The translations under genes were made by a program, and so were the position numbers. DNA of 60,669 bases from Planctomycetota bacterium. Lineage in GTDB: Bacteria > Planctomycetota > UBA1135 > GCA-002686595. Shown piece after piece: positions 8,010 through 17,806 of this stretch. Positions within the stretch are counted from its first letter, which is position 1. The number at the start of each line of letters is the position of its first letter. The DNA is taken from assembly GCA_009691855.1 (NCBI GenBank), contig SIAI01000023.1, positions 1 to 60,669 of the forward strand, in the 5' to 3' direction. Under the pieces are notes generated by a model. That model did no database searches. It was not told the origin of the DNA and saw only the letters and a list, made by a program, of their open reading frames with translations.

Positions 8010-11000
8010 CTACTTCAGCCGCGCGCGCGCCTCGAGCGCGGGCGGGCAGGCCGAATCGAGGGTCAGGGCGCTCTCCATCTCGGACCTGGCCAGCTCGTTC
8101 TGCCCGAGCTCGAGCGCAGAAAGCGCGGCGAAGCCGCGGCACAGCGCGTCCTGTTCGCGGAAGCGCTTCTCGACCCCCGACAGGCGTTTGGGCGCCCCCT
8201 CGCCGGCTTGCTTCTCGAGCCCCGCGTCCACCTTCCGCTGGCGCTCCTCAGGCGCCAGGGCTTCCCATTCCTCGCGCGTGACGCCGGCGAGCTCCAGCAG
8301 TTCGTCCAGCGACAGCTCCTCGGACGCTCCGTGCTGGATGTCGCCGTCGAGCTCGAGCGGGACCCGCGGACCGACCTGAAACTCGCGCAGCGCCTCGGCG
8401 TGCCGACCGAGCGCGCGCAGTGCCAGCCCCCACGAATAGTGCAGGTTGCGGCGGAAGGGGTCGACCTCGTTGGCCTCTTCCCAGAGCTTGGCGCTCTCGG
8501 CGGGTCGTCCCTGCTCGGCGAGCCAGGTCGCGACTCGGGCGTGCACCACGTAGTCGCCCGCATTCCAGTCCAGCCAGCGCTGCCGCGCGGCCATGGCGCG
8601 CGCGCTGTCCTTGGCGCGCTCGTAGAGGCGCGCCTGCTCGAGCTCGGCCGAGAAGTGTGCGTCGGGGAAGCCCGGGAAGGCCTGCTCGGCGGCCGCGAAC
8701 TCCTCCAGCGCCTCCTTGTCCTTGCCGCGTCGCGCGAGCAGAGAACCCAACGCCATGCGCGCGCGGTAGTCGTTGCCACCGCGCTCGATCCCGGCGCGGA
8801 ACGCCGCCGTGGCGTCGTCGCCGGCGCTCTGCGCCAGGAACAGCTCGCCGCGCAGGAACTCGCCGCGCGCCGGCAGCGGACCGGCCAGGCCGGCCAGGCG
8901 CAGATTCTCCTCGGCGTCGAGGCGCTTGCCCGCCAGGTACGAGCCCCACGCGACCTTGCACCAGTCGAGCGCCCAGGGCGCGCGCGTCGCCGGATCGGAA
9001 GGCAGCTGGCGCGACAGCGCGAAGCGCGTGCGCAGCGTCACCTCGGGCGACCAGCGCGGCTCGATCGCGAGCGGCGCGATCAGCGCATCCACGCGCGCCG
9101 CGAACTGCGCGTCGATCTCCTCCGGGGTGCGCTGGAACACCTCGCGAAAGGCGCCGTCGAGGTCGGCGCCGCGGTCGAAGGCTGCCAGCAGACGCACCAT
9201 CGGCGGGAAGCCGCCCTGCTCGATCAGCATCTGGCACAGCAAACCACTCTGGTAGTAGGCAAACAAGACGCGCGGTCCGCGGAAGGCGTTGTTGAGCTTG
9301 CGCAGCGGCAAGACCTCGCCGTTGGCGCGCGCATCGACGAGATCGCGGCGCATGTTGCGCGACCACGACGGACGTCGCGCGCCCTCCTCCCAGGTCGCCA
9401 GGCCCTCGGTGATCCAGCGCGGGCAGCGGTTGTTGGAGAGCCCGAGGTGGATCACGTGCGTGAACTCGTGGAACGAGGTGCGCGCCCAGGAGAACGTGCC
9501 GCGCAGCTCGGACAGCGGCGAGACGGCCGTGACCACCGGGCCGAAGCACACGCCCAGCGCCGGATAGCCCTCGAAACCGGTCGAGCGCACCGAGAAGTCG
9601 CGCCAGTCGCGGAAGACCTCGATCTGCGTCACGCCCGGCGTGTGGCCGTAGCGCGCGGCGAGCTCTTCACGCGCCTTGCCGTAGAACTCGGGCAGATAGC
9701 TGGTCAGCACCGCGCCCTCCTCAGGACGCCACAGGAAGCGCAGCTCGCCGTGGTCCTCGAGCACCATCGACTCCTTCATGCGCTTCAGCACCAGCTGCGT
9801 GTTGTCGCGCCAGGCGTTGCGCCGGCCCTCGCCGACCTCGTTCGAGCGCGCGAAGGCCTCGCGTGCGCGCTCCTCGTCGCCGGTGTTGGCGCGCGCGCGA
9901 CCGAGCTGGATCCAGGCCATCCAATCGCGCGGATCGCGCTCGACGGCCTGCTCCAGGAAGCCCAGCGCCTCGGCGAAGCGGTACAGCTCGAGCAGGTGCC
10001 AGCCCACGGCGAGCTCGGGCTTGGAGTCGGCGGGATCGGCGGCCACCAGCGCCGCCAGCGTGGCGCGCGCTTCGTCGCGACGGTGCTCGATCCAGGCCAG
10101 CGCGGCCTGCTCGGTACGCACCTCGCGGCGTCCCGGGGCCAGGCGCGCGAGCCGCTCCAGCGTGCGGCGCGCGCCCGGCAGTTCGCCGTCGTCCAGCGCG
10201 CCCGATGCGCGCGCGAGCAGGCCCTCGACCGAGTCCGGGTGCGCGGCGAAGAGCGTCTCCAGGATCTCCTCGGGCGACTGGCTCGTGCGCTGCCAGTTCC
10301 AGCGATGCAGCCGCCACAGGAGCAGCCGCGCGCCGGCGTGGTCGCGGTGCAAGCCGAGGGCTTCCTTGCACAGCTCGCCCGGCGAATGCGCCTTCGACAC
10401 GGCGTCATCGACCTCGCCGTAGGTCTCGAAGTAGACGTCGCCGAGCTCGATCAGGACGTCCGGCTCCGACGAGCTGCGGCTCTTGCGCCCGCGCGCCGCC
10501 TCATCGGCCGCCACCAGGCTCTTGGCCGCGCGTTCGAAGAAGCCCAGCGCGCGCTCGCAGCGCGCGCGGGCGAGCAGTGCTTCCCAGTCCGTAGCCGCGG
10601 GCGCCTGGGCACCCTTCTGGAAGGCCGCACGGGCCTCGACGCGCCGCCCGAGCGAGGCCAGCGCCCGCCCGAGAGCCACGGCGTCGCGCCCGTCGCCTTC
10701 GGGCTGCAGCGCCTGGACGGCCGCGGCCAGGGCCTCGGGATCGTCGCCGGCGCGCCCGAGCTCGCTCACGAGCTCGAGCCAGGTGCGCGCGCACAGCGCA
10801 GCATCCCGGGCCTCGAGCGCGCCGCTGCGCGCGACCTCCAGCACCGCTCGCGCGTCTTCCTGCGCGCCGGCATAGTCGCTCGCCTCCTGCCGACAGCGTG
10901 CGCGCAGGGCGCGGCTCAAGACGTCGTCCGGCGTGTCGGTCAGGACCCCGTCGAGGGCCGTCAGGGCGGCGGCGACTTCGCCCCGGCGGCGCATGAAGTC

Positions 11001-11114
11001 GAGCTCTTCGCGCTCGGCACTGCCGAGCGGCTCCTGGGCCTGGGCGACGCGCGCTGCGGAGACGAACGAGAGCGCCAGGACGAACAGAGCGGCGGCCGGA
11101 GAAGTCCTGTGCAT
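8010..11114 (-). CDS. secreted TPR protein with gluzincin-type metallopeptidase domain
   Basis: A 1034-residue exported protein. The signal peptide spans residues 1-30 with cleavage likely after AQA. TPR-like helices fill residues 35-480. A metallopeptidase domain follows with HEFTH at 549-553 and the third zinc ligand likely Glu570 in RWITEGLATWEE, the peptidase MA/gluzincin pattern. More TPR-like repeats occupy 700-1034. The substrate is unknown. The ATG at 11114 is set by the signal peptide. A 64-base gap separates it from the divergent amidase gene, so the two may share a regulatory region. Confidence 0.8.
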   Translation of the reverse strand: MHRTSPAAALFVLALSFVSAARVAQAQEPLGSAEREELDFMRRRGEVAAALTALDGVLTDTPDDVLSRALRARCRQEASDYAGAQEDARAVLEVARSGALEARDAALCARTWLELVSELGRAGDDPEALAAAVQALQPEGDGRDAVALGRALASLGRRVEARAAFQKGAQAPAATDWEALLARARCERALGFFERAAKSLVAADEAARGRKSRSSSEPDVLIELGDVYFETYGEVDDAVSKAHSPGELCKEALGLHRDHAGARLLLWRLHRWNWQRTSQSPEEILETLFAAHPDSVEGLLARASGALDDGELPGARRTLERLARLAPGRREVRTEQAALAWIEHRRDEARATLAALVAADPADSKPELAVGWHLLELYRFAEALGFLEQAVERDPRDWMAWIQLGRARANTGDEERAREAFARSNEVGEGRRNAWRDNTQLVLKRMKESMVLEDHGELRFLWRPEEGAVLTSYLPEFYGKAREELAARYGHTPGVTQIEVFRDWRDFSVRSTGFEGYPALGVCFGPVVTAVSPLSELRGTFSWARTSFHEFTHVIHLGLSNNRCPRWITEGLATWEEGARRPSWSRNMRRDLVDARANGEVLPLRKLNNAFRGPRVLFAYYQSGLLCQMLIEQGGFPPMVRLLAAFDRGADLDGAFREVFQRTPEEIDAQFAARVDALIAPLAIEPRWSPEVTLRTRFALSRQLPSDPATRAPWALDWCKVAWGSYLAGKRLDAEENLRLAGLAGPLPARGEFLRGELFLAQSAGDDATAAFRAGIERGGNDYRARMALGSLLARRGKDKEALEEFAAAEQAFPGFPDAHFSAELEQARLYERAKDSARAMAARQRWLDWNAGDYVVHARVATWLAEQGRPAESAKLWEEANEVDPFRRNLHYSWGLALRALGRHAEALREFQVGPRVPLELDGDIQHGASEELSLDELLELAGVTREEWEALAPEERQRKVDAGLEKQAGEGAPKRLSGVEKRFREQDALCRGFAALSALELGQNELARSEMESALTLDSACPPALEARARLK

Positions 11115-11116
11115 CG

Positions 11117-11145
11117 TTGTTTCTGGAGGGACGTTCTTGTATCTC
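11117..11145 (+). promoter_or_regulatory. promoter of the amidase gene
   Basis: TTGTTT (11117-11122) and TATCTC (11140-11145) are 17 bases apart and 34 bases upstream of the TTG start. This is one of the few places here with both a -35-like and a -10-like hexamer. Confidence 0.5.
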
Positions 11146-11178
11146 GGACGATCTGCGACTTCACCCAGGAGACTCGTC

Positions 11179-12171
11179 TTGAACCTTCGGTCGGCGCTAC
11201 TGCTCTGTTGCCTCCCCCTGCTCTCGGCTTGCACGAGCACGCCGCCGCCCTCCCGCGATCCGGTCCCCGAATACGACCCGGCGCCGGCCTACCCGCACTG
11301 GGCCGGACGCCCTGTGACGTGGAGCAAGCTCGGCGACATCGAGGACTGGCTCGAAGGGTCGGGCCCAATGCAGTATCCCGAATTCGTCGCCACGGCCCAG
11401 CTTGAGCTGGCGGAGGGACGCCTCGCGCTGGCGCAGAAGGAAGCCAAGGACCTGGCCGCGCCGGTGCTCGCCAGCCGCTTGAAGACCGCCGAGTCCGGCT
11501 TCAAGAACCTGCTCGAGCGCACGGACCTGCGCGCCACGCTCAAGCAGCGCGCGGAGCGTGGGCTGACTCAAATCGACGAGCTGCGCCGGGGCAAGCCCAG
11601 CAGCGCCGCACCGCGCACGGCCTCGGCCGCGTCCTCGGCGAGCCCCACGACCAGCGGGCTCGCGATCCAGCCGCGCACCGCCTGGGGCGCGGGCAAGGCC
11701 CTGCCCTACCGCCTGACCGCGGCCAGCGGCTGGAACCGCATCACGATCCACCACTCGGCCATGGACTCTAAGGACATCGGCGTGCCGACCAGCGGGCATG
11801 TGGCCGACACGATCAAGGACATCCAGACGGTGCACATGCGCGATCGAGGCTGGGGCGACATCGCCTACCACTTCTTGATCGATCCGACCGGCCGCATCTG
11901 GCAGGGCCGCTCCCTCGACTGGCAAGGAGCGCATGCCCAGGGCGCGAACAACATCGCCAACATCGGCGTCTGCCTGCTGGGCGACTTCAACCACGAGCGC
12001 CCCGATCCGCGCGCGCTCGAGGCGCTCGAGCGCCTGGTCGACCGGCTGTGCGAGGGCCATCACATCGCCCGCACTCGCGTCTACGGCCACCAACACTTCG
12101 CTGCTACCGAGTGTCCGGGCGACGCGCTGATGGCCTGGGTCGCGCGCTACAGCGCCGGCGCCACGCACTGA
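11179..12171 (+). CDS. N-acetylmuramoyl-L-alanine amidase lipoprotein (Amidase_2/AmpD-like)
   Basis: Predicted to cut the MurNAc-L-Ala bond of peptidoglycan from a membrane anchor in the periplasm. The TTG at 11179 is chosen because GGAG lies 7 bases upstream and it opens a lipoprotein signal with lipobox LSAC (Cys about residue 19). Residues 30-160 are helical. The zinc amidase domain begins near residue 190: ITIHHSAMDS gives the first zinc His, QGAHAQGANN the region around the core, and GHQHFAATECPGD the last His and a Cys that replaces the usual third ligand. YHFLIDPTGRIWQGR is diagnostic. It is 330 residues long and converges with uppP. Confidence 0.88.
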   Translation: MNLRSALLLCCLPLLSACTSTPPPSRDPVPEYDPAPAYPHWAGRPVTWSKLGDIEDWLEGSGPMQYPEFVATAQLELAEGRLALAQKEAKDLAAPVLASRLKTAESGFKNLLERTDLRATLKQRAERGLTQIDELRRGKPSSAAPRTASAASSASPTTSGLAIQPRTAWGAGKALPYRLTAASGWNRITIHHSAMDSKDIGVPTSGHVADTIKDIQTVHMRDRGWGDIAYHFLIDPTGRIWQGRSLDWQGAHAQGANNIANIGVCLLGDFNHERPDPRALEALERLVDRLCEGHHIARTRVYGHQHFAATECPGDALMAWVARYSAGATH

Positions 12172-12203
12172 GCCGCGGCGCGGAGCCCATCCGCCGCTCC
12201 GCC

Positions 12204-13010
12204 TCAGCTCGCCTGCGCCAGGCTCCACCAGAGAGTCACGAGCCCGAGCGCGATGCGGTACCACGCGAAGCTGCGGAAGGTGTTGCGCGCCACGAAGCGC
12301 ACCAGCGCTCGGACCACGAGCAGCGCCGACACGAACGCGACCGCGAAGCCCACCAGGAACGCGGGCAGGTCAGAAGCGCTCAGCGCCGCGCGGTTCGCGA
12401 ACAGGTCGTAGCCCGTCGCGCACAGCATCGTCGGCACCGCCAGGAAGAACGAGAACTCCGTGGCGGCCGTGCGCGACACGCCCAGCGCGTAGCCGCCGAG
12501 GATGGTGGCTCCCGAGCGCGAGACGCCCGGCACGAGCGCGAGGCACTGCGCCAGACCGATCCCCAGCGCCAGCGACGGCGGCAGGCCCTGCACCTCGGCC
12601 ACGCGCGTGCGCGGCCTGCGGGCCTCGATGAGCAGGATGGCGACGCCGCCCAGGATCAGGGCCAAGGCCACGGTGAGTGGGCGGAAGAGATGCGCCTTGA
12701 TCGCCTGGTGGAACAGGAACCCCAGCACGGCCGCAGGCAGGAAGGCGAGGGCCAGGTTCAGCACGAAGCGCCGGGTCGAGGGATCCGCGGCGCGGCGCAC
12801 CACGTCGAGGAAGCGCGCGCGGTAGAGCCAGACGACGGCCAGGATCGCCCCGAGCTGGATCACGACCTCGAAGGTCTTCGTGCCCTCGTCGTCGAGCTCG
12901 AGCGCGCCCCCCAGCAGGATCAGGTGCCCAGTCGAGGAGATCGGCAGGAACTCCGTGACCCCCTCCACGAGCCCGAACAGGGCCGCCTGGAGCGGCGAGA
13001 GGCCGCTCAT
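12204..13010 (-). CDS. uppP: undecaprenyl-diphosphate phosphatase UppP (BacA)
   Basis: Integral membrane phosphatase that recycles undecaprenyl diphosphate for peptidoglycan and surface-polysaccharide synthesis. At 268 residues it has normal length. Both signature motifs are present: EGVTEFLPISSTGH (residues 16-29) and PGVSRSGATI (about 160-169), the Arg-containing catalytic loop. About eight hydrophobic helices are visible. ATG start. It lies 76 bases after ald on the same strand and could be co-transcribed with it, though the functions are unrelated. Confidence 0.95.
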   Translation of the reverse strand: MSGLSPLQAALFGLVEGVTEFLPISSTGHLILLGGALELDDEGTKTFEVVIQLGAILAVVWLYRARFLDVVRRAADPSTRRFVLNLALAFLPAAVLGFLFHQAIKAHLFRPLTVALALILGGVAILLIEARRPRTRVAEVQGLPPSLALGIGLAQCLALVPGVSRSGATILGGYALGVSRTAATEFSFFLAVPTMLCATGYDLFANRAALSASDLPAFLVGFAVAFVSALLVVRALVRFVARNTFRSFAWYRIALGLVTLWWSLAQAS

Positions 13011-13086
13011 GCCGTCCCCCGCTCGGGGTTGCGCTCGGGGATGGATACGGTCACGGGGGCGGACGCGCGCTCGGCTGGGGCGCGAG

Positions 13087-14205
13087 CTAGAGCCGCGCGG
13101 CCAGCTCTTCGGCCGGCTCGAGGCTCATACCGAAGGCCTCGGCCACGCCCTTGCACGTGACCTTGCCGGCCAGAACGTTGGCCGCCTTGGCCAGCGGCTT
13201 CGACTTCTTCACGGCCTGGATCGCCCCGAGCTCGGCCAGCTGCAGGGTCCACGAGAGCGTGGCGTTGGTCAGCGCCATGGTGCTCGTGCGCGGCACCGCG
13301 CCCGGCATGTTGGCCACGCAGTAGTGCAGCACCCCGTCGACCACGAACACCGGATTGGCGTGCGTGGTCGGCTTGCAGGTCTCGACGCACCCGCCCTGGT
13401 CCACGGCCACGTCCACGATCACGCTGCCGGGATTCATGCGCTTCAGGTCCTCGCGCCGCACCAGCTTGGGCGCGGCCGCGCCGGGGATCAGCACCGCGCC
13501 GACCACCAGATCCGCGCCTGGCAGGAGATCGCGGATCGCCAGCGGGGTCGAGTACACCGTGTGGCAGTTGCGCGGCAGGACCTCGTCCAGGTAGCGCAGG
13601 CGCTGCAGGTTCGTGTCCATCACCGTCACGTCGGCGCCCAGGCCCGCGGCCATGCGCGCCGAGTTGATGCCGACCACGCCGCCGCCGATGACCAGGACCT
13701 TGGCCGGCTTCACGCCCGGCACGCCACCCAGCAGGATGCCCGAGCCGCCGTGGGCCTTCTCCAGGTACTTCGCGCCGGCTTGGATCGCCATGCGCCCGGC
13801 GACCTCGCTCATCGGCGTCAGCAGCGGCAGCTCACCGTTCACTTCCAGCGTCTCGTAGGCGAAGCAGTAGGCGCCCGTCTTGACCAGCGCCTCGGTGAGC
13901 TCGCGCGCCGCGGCGAGGTGCAGGTAGGTGAACAGAGTCTGCCCCTTGCGCAGGAGCGGCCACTCCGAATCGAGCGGCTCCTTCACCTTCAAGATCATCT
14001 CCGCCTCGCCGAAGACCGCCGCGGCGTTGCCGAGGATCCTCGCGCCGACCTTCTGGTAGCTCTCGTCGGGAAAGCCGCTGCCGACGCCGGCGCCGCTCTG
14101 CACGAACACCTGATGTCCGGCGTGTTGCAGTCGCTCGGCCCCTGCGGGGGTCAGGGCGACGCGGCTCTCTTGGGCCTTGATCTCGGTGGGGACGCCGATC
14201 TTCAC
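13087..14205 (-). CDS. ald: alanine dehydrogenase
   Basis: NAD-dependent oxidative deamination of L-alanine to pyruvate, or the reverse. The 372 residues match the family. Visible are the N-terminal [20 protein letters not shown], the substrate Lys in LKVKEPL (about residue 75), the catalytic His in LFTYLHLA (about 96), the Rossmann loop [13 protein letters not shown], and VDVAVDQGG followed by [16 protein letters not shown] start. The upstream region faces the tRNA-Val gene. Confidence 0.95.
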   Translation of the reverse strand: MKIGVPTEIKAQESRVALTPAGAERLQHAGHQVFVQSGAGVGSGFPDESYQKVGARILGNAAAVFGEAEMILKVKEPLDSEWPLLRKGQTLFTYLHLAAARELTEALVKTGAYCFAYETLEVNGELPLLTPMSEVAGRMAIQAGAKYLEKAHGGSGILLGGVPGVKPAKVLVIGGGVVGINSARMAAGLGADVTVMDTNLQRLRYLDEVLPRNCHTVYSTPLAIRDLLPGADLVVGAVLIPGAAAPKLVRREDLKRMNPGSVIVDVAVDQGGCVETCKPTTHANPVFVVDGVLHYCVANMPGAVPRTSTMALTNATLSWTLQLAELGAIQAVKKSKPLAKAANVLAGKVTCKGVAEAFGMSLEPAEELAARL

Positions 14206-14261
14206 GCGGTGCTCGATTGCGGTTCGGGGGACAGTGCGGAGGCCTTTCCGGGGAAAATCCC

Positions 14262-14291
14262 TTGTCGGGTCCCGGGCTGGATACCTACCCT
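14262..14291 (+). promoter_or_regulatory. promoter of tRNA-Val
   Basis: TTGTCG (14262-14267) and TACCCT (14286-14291) are separated by 18 bases and lie 36 bases before the mature tRNA 5' end. Confidence 0.5.
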
Positions 14292-14327
14292 CCTCGCCCT
14301 GTTGCCGACTCGGGCGGCAGGGGTTTC

Positions 14328-14404
<77 letters not shown>

Positions 14405-14495
14405 AGCCCCCGCACCGCGGTCGGGGCCGCGCCCGACGGGCGCGCGGGAGGCCCGGGCACCCTCACAGCCCTACTCCGTGCCGCGTAGCCCCCGC

Positions 14496-15824
14496 ATGAG
14501 CGTTCTCCCGTCCTTTTTCGCCGCCCTGTTCGCGCTCGCGCCCCTCGCCTACCCCCAGGAGAACCTGAACGACCGGCGGCGCACGCCGGTGGTCGAGGTC
14601 GTCGAGCGTGTCAAGCCGGCCGTGGTCTCGATCACAACCAACGTCCGCGGACAGGTCTGGCCGGTCGGTTTGGTCGAGGCCGAAGGCCCCTCGGGCACGG
14701 GCGTGGTCATCTACGAGGACGGCCTGATCATCACGAACTACCACGTGGTCAAGGACGCGAGCCAGATCCAGGTGCGCTTCGATGCCAGCGACGACGAGCA
14801 CGTGTACGACGCGGTGCTGGTGTCGGGCAAACCGAAGGAGGACCTGGCGTTGCTCAAGATCGAGGGCGAGGAGCCGTTCCACACCGTGACGATGTGCGAG
14901 AGCGATCCGATCCTGGGCGAGACCGCGATCGCGATCGGCAACGCCTTCGGGCACTCGCACACGGTCTCGACCGGCATCGTCTCCGGCCTGCACCGGAACA
15001 TCGGCACGAGCGACGGCCTGCAGTTCGACAACCTGTTGCAGACGGACGCCTCGATCAACCCGGGCAACTCGGGCGGGCCGCTCCTGAACATCAACGGCGA
15101 GCTGATCGGCATCAACAGCGCAATGCAGAACATGGCCGAGAACATCGGCTTCGCGATCCCGGTCAGCCACGTGCGCAAGGTGCTGTTCGAGCAGCTGCTG
15201 GCGCTCTCGGAGGCGCGCGCCTGGCTGGGCTTCGACGTGGACGAGAACACGCTCCAGGTGCAGAGCGTGAGCGCGGGCGGGCCGGCGGCGCTGGCCGGAG
15301 TCGCGGTCGGCGACCGCCTGAGCGCGCTCAACGGCCACCTGCTGACCGCGCTCGAAGGCGAGGTGCGCGACGTGTACCGGCGCGTGCGCATCGCCATCCA
15401 GCCGCTGGCCACGGTGGCGCTCAGCGTGAAGCGCGGCAAGCGCGAGGAGCAGCTCGAGCTCCGGGCCTGGAACAAGGTCGACGGCATGCTGTTCGAGCAC
15501 CTCGGCCTCACGCTCGAGACGGTCCACATCGGCCATCGCGGCGGCAACGCGTATCTGCGCGTGACCCAGGTGCAGCCGGACGGGCCGGCGGCCAGCGCCG
15601 GCCTCGCCGTGGACGACGTGCTCACGACCGTGCAGCGCAAGGGCGGGCGCGAGACCTGGTTCCAGCGTCCAGAAGATCTGGCCGGCGTGGCCTTGCGTCT
15701 GCCGGCGGGGACCGAGTTGACGGTCGAGATCTGGCGCGACACCGACGGCGACGGGGTGTACTTCGAGCGCGACGTCGAGAGCAACTACTCCGAGCACTAC
15801 AAGGGCACGCTCAGCGTGCGTTGA
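14496..15824 (+). CDS. HtrA/DegP-like trypsin-type serine protease with PDZ domains
   Basis: Exported protease of 442 residues, likely in envelope protein quality control. The signal peptide is MSVLPSFFAALFALAPLAYP; the ATG at 14496 is preferred over GTG at 14478 because it leaves a normal signal peptide. The catalytic triad is His83 (TNYHVV), Asp116 (EDLALL) and Ser192 (NPGNSGGP). Two PDZ-like regions follow (about residues 215-305 and 325-430), the second with an acidic DTDGDG turn. The 3' end overlaps the convergent GT-C gene by 14 bases. The tRNA-Val gene is just upstream. Confidence 0.92.
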   Translation: MSVLPSFFAALFALAPLAYPQENLNDRRRTPVVEVVERVKPAVVSITTNVRGQVWPVGLVEAEGPSGTGVVIYEDGLIITNYHVVKDASQIQVRFDASDDEHVYDAVLVSGKPKEDLALLKIEGEEPFHTVTMCESDPILGETAIAIGNAFGHSHTVSTGIVSGLHRNIGTSDGLQFDNLLQTDASINPGNSGGPLLNINGELIGINSAMQNMAENIGFAIPVSHVRKVLFEQLLALSEARAWLGFDVDENTLQVQSVSAGGPAALAGVAVGDRLSALNGHLLTALEGEVRDVYRRVRIAIQPLATVALSVKRGKREEQLELRAWNKVDGMLFEHLGLTLETVHIGHRGGNAYLRVTQVQPDGPAASAGLAVDDVLTTVQRKGGRETWFQRPEDLAGVALRLPAGTELTVEIWRDTDGDGVYFERDVESNYSEHYKGTLSVR

Positions 15825-17598
15825 GCGCGCGCGCGTACGAGGGCAACTCGGCCGGCCAGGTGAGCTCGACCCAGCGGCTGGCGGCGCGCACGGCGCCGCT
15901 CGCGTCCAGCGCGCGCAGCTCGAGGTACGCGCGCGTCGCGCCGAGATCGGCGGCGTCCGTGAACAGCTGCGCGCCCGCGACGGCGCCGTTCGTGCTCGCC
16001 AGGAGCTGCATCAGCGTGAACGAGCCCGCGCCGTTCGCATCCAGCGCGCCGAGCGGGACGGGCTCGTAGCCGAGCTCGCTGTACAGCACCCCCGCCAGCA
16101 GCGCGTCGGCCGGCGCGCCCGCGACGCTGAAGCGCGGCGAGCGATCCTCGGCCGCGAGGATCGCGTGCTCGTCGATGCGCGCGTGCGTCACGAGCACGCC
16201 GCTCGCGTCGCGCAACACGAGCTCGGGCACGCGCAGCTCGTCGTCGAGGGGCCACAGCGATCCGTCCGCGCGCGGCGCCACCAGCGCCAGCTGCTCGCGG
16301 GCCGCATCCGCGGCGTAGATCAGGCGCCAGGGCCACACCGGACGCGGCGCGGCGGGGAACGGCGCGCGGAAGCGCGCGGCGAGGCCGAAGCCGAGGCAAT
16401 AGGCGCCCTCGTACGCGCTCGGGAAGCTCGGGAAGAGGACCGGGCCCTCCGCTGGCGTTGCCCCGGCGACTGCCGCGCGCGCGCGGAGGACCTCGGCCTC
16501 GCCCGCCCATGCGGCCCGCGCCCACTCGTGCGTATCGTTCCAGGCCAGTGCGAAGCGCCCGCCCAGCACGGCCAGCGCGAGCACCGCGCAGACGGCGCGC
16601 GCGCGCGTCACCGACCGGCTCCAGGCGAGTCCGAGGCCCAGCGCGAGCGCGCACTCGGCGACGTAGAACAGGCGCCGGTTCTGCGGCTCGAGGTGACCAT
16701 CGGCGAGCAGCGCGTACAGCGGAGCCCAGGCCGAGAGCGCCAGCAACGACGCGCCGACCGCTGCGCGCCGCTCGGCAGCGTGCGCCACCCAACCCGCCAC
16801 GCCCAGCAGGAGGAATCCGGCGAGCGAGAACCACGCCGCGGCCCCCAGCGCCTCACCTGCGCCGAGGAGGCCCGCGCTCAGGCCGGGGAGCTGGGCGGGG
16901 TACCCGCCCACGAAGCTGCCCAGCGCGGCGCGACGCCAGAGCAACGCAAGTCCCACGGCCAAGCCCGCCGGTCCAGCACGCGCCAAAGCGGCCCGCCAGC
17001 CCTCGCCGCGCGCGCGCGCGAGCACCAGGATCCACAGCGGCGCAAGGAAGCCGAACTCCTTCGCAGAGCAGGCCAGAAAGGCGAGCGGCGCGGCGAGGAA
17101 CGCTCGCCGTCCGAGCCCGACCCAGGTGCTGGCCACCAAGAACAGCGCGGCGAGGAGGTCCGTGCGCCCGGCGATCCAGGTGCTCGTGCCGCCCTGCTCG
17201 GGGAAGAGCGCGATCCAGGCCCCCGCCAGGAACGCGCCGGCCGCGCCCGCGCCGAGGCGCCGCGCCAGGGCGGAGACGAGCAAGACCACCCCGACGTGCG
17301 CCGCGAGGTTGAAGAGCCGCAGCGCCGTGGGCTCGATCCCGCTGCTCGCCTCCTGCAGCGCCCAGGAGCTCGACACCAGCGGGCGCCAGAAGAGTGGCTG
17401 ATGCACGCCGTACTGGCTGCGCACCCAGTCGGCCCAGGGTCCAGAACGCGCGACCTTCTCGATGATGGCGGCGTCCTCGGCGATCCACGGCGCGCTCAGC
17501 GTCCCCAGCGACGGCAGCAACGCCAGCAGCACCAGCGCGAGCCAGGCCAGGCGCCCAGTCCGACCTCGATCCTCGGCGGACTCCACGCGCAGGTCCAT
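15811..17598 (-). CDS. polytopic membrane protein, probable GT-C type glycosyltransferase
   Basis: A 595-residue protein with about ten hydrophobic helices up to residue 370, then a soluble C-terminal domain. The first external loop after helix 1 holds an acidic WIAEDAAIIEK and later HQPLFWRPLV, and TSTWIAGRTDLLA lies further on. This is the layout of GT-C mannosyl- or arabinosyl-type transferases that use lipid-linked sugars, where a D/E-rich first loop is catalytic. No specific family could be confirmed. The ATG at 17598 is chosen over an Arg-rich extension upstream. It is divergent from the carbamoyltransferase cluster, 208 bases away, which suggests a shared surface-glycan role. Confidence 0.6.
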   Translation of the reverse strand: MDLRVESAEDRGRTGRLAWLALVLLALLPSLGTLSAPWIAEDAAIIEKVARSGPWADWVRSQYGVHQPLFWRPLVSSSWALQEASSGIEPTALRLFNLAAHVGVVLLVSALARRLGAGAAGAFLAGAWIALFPEQGGTSTWIAGRTDLLAALFLVASTWVGLGRRAFLAAPLAFLACSAKEFGFLAPLWILVLARARGEGWRAALARAGPAGLAVGLALLWRRAALGSFVGGYPAQLPGLSAGLLGAGEALGAAAWFSLAGFLLLGVAGWVAHAAERRAAVGASLLALSAWAPLYALLADGHLEPQNRRLFYVAECALALGLGLAWSRSVTRARAVCAVLALAVLGGRFALAWNDTHEWARAAWAGEAEVLRARAAVAGATPAEGPVLFPSFPSAYEGAYCLGFGLAARFRAPFPAAPRPVWPWRLIYAADAAREQLALVAPRADGSLWPLDDELRVPELVLRDASGVLVTHARIDEHAILAAEDRSPRFSVAGAPADALLAGVLYSELGYEPVPLGALDANGAGSFTLMQLLASTNGAVAGAQLFTDAADLGATRAYLELRALDASGAVRAASRWVELTWPAELPSYARALNAR

Positions 17599-17673
17599 CG
17601 CCACGGAGCCTAGCCGCTCCCCGAGCGCCAATCCACGCGCGCCAGGAGCCTCGGTCGGCCGCGCGCGATCCGC

Positions 17674-17679
17674 TACACT
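17674..17679 (+). promoter_or_regulatory. possible -10 element upstream of the carbamoyltransferase cluster
   Basis: TACACT lies 128 bases before the first proposed start, with no clear -35. The leader (17680-17806) contains GC-rich inverted repeats such as CCCCTCGGAGGGG (17731 region) and CCCTCCG/CGGAGGG (17765-17785), which could form hairpins in the 5' leader. Confidence 0.3.
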
Positions 17680-17806
17680 TCCGCGGGCACCCAGGTCCGG
17701 CACCGTGAAAGAGCTTCTCGGGCTTCAGCTCCCCTCGGAGGGGCGTCGAAGCTCGTGCGCTCAGCCCTCCGCCCCTCCGGAGGGAGTCCCTCGCATCCCG
17801 ATCCTC

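Noticed and set aside
6072..11405. A 1777-codon plus-strand open frame
   Set aside because: It lies antisense to holB, tmk and the TPR peptidase, which have clear motifs. The product is Arg/Ala/Gln-rich without any domain, as expected for shadow frames in very GC-rich DNA.
17705..17806. GTG start extending the SxtJ-like protein by 34 residues
   Set aside because: The extra sequence crosses GC-rich inverted repeats and has no hydrophobic helix; ATG 17807 fits the overlap arrangement better, although a longer form is not excluded.
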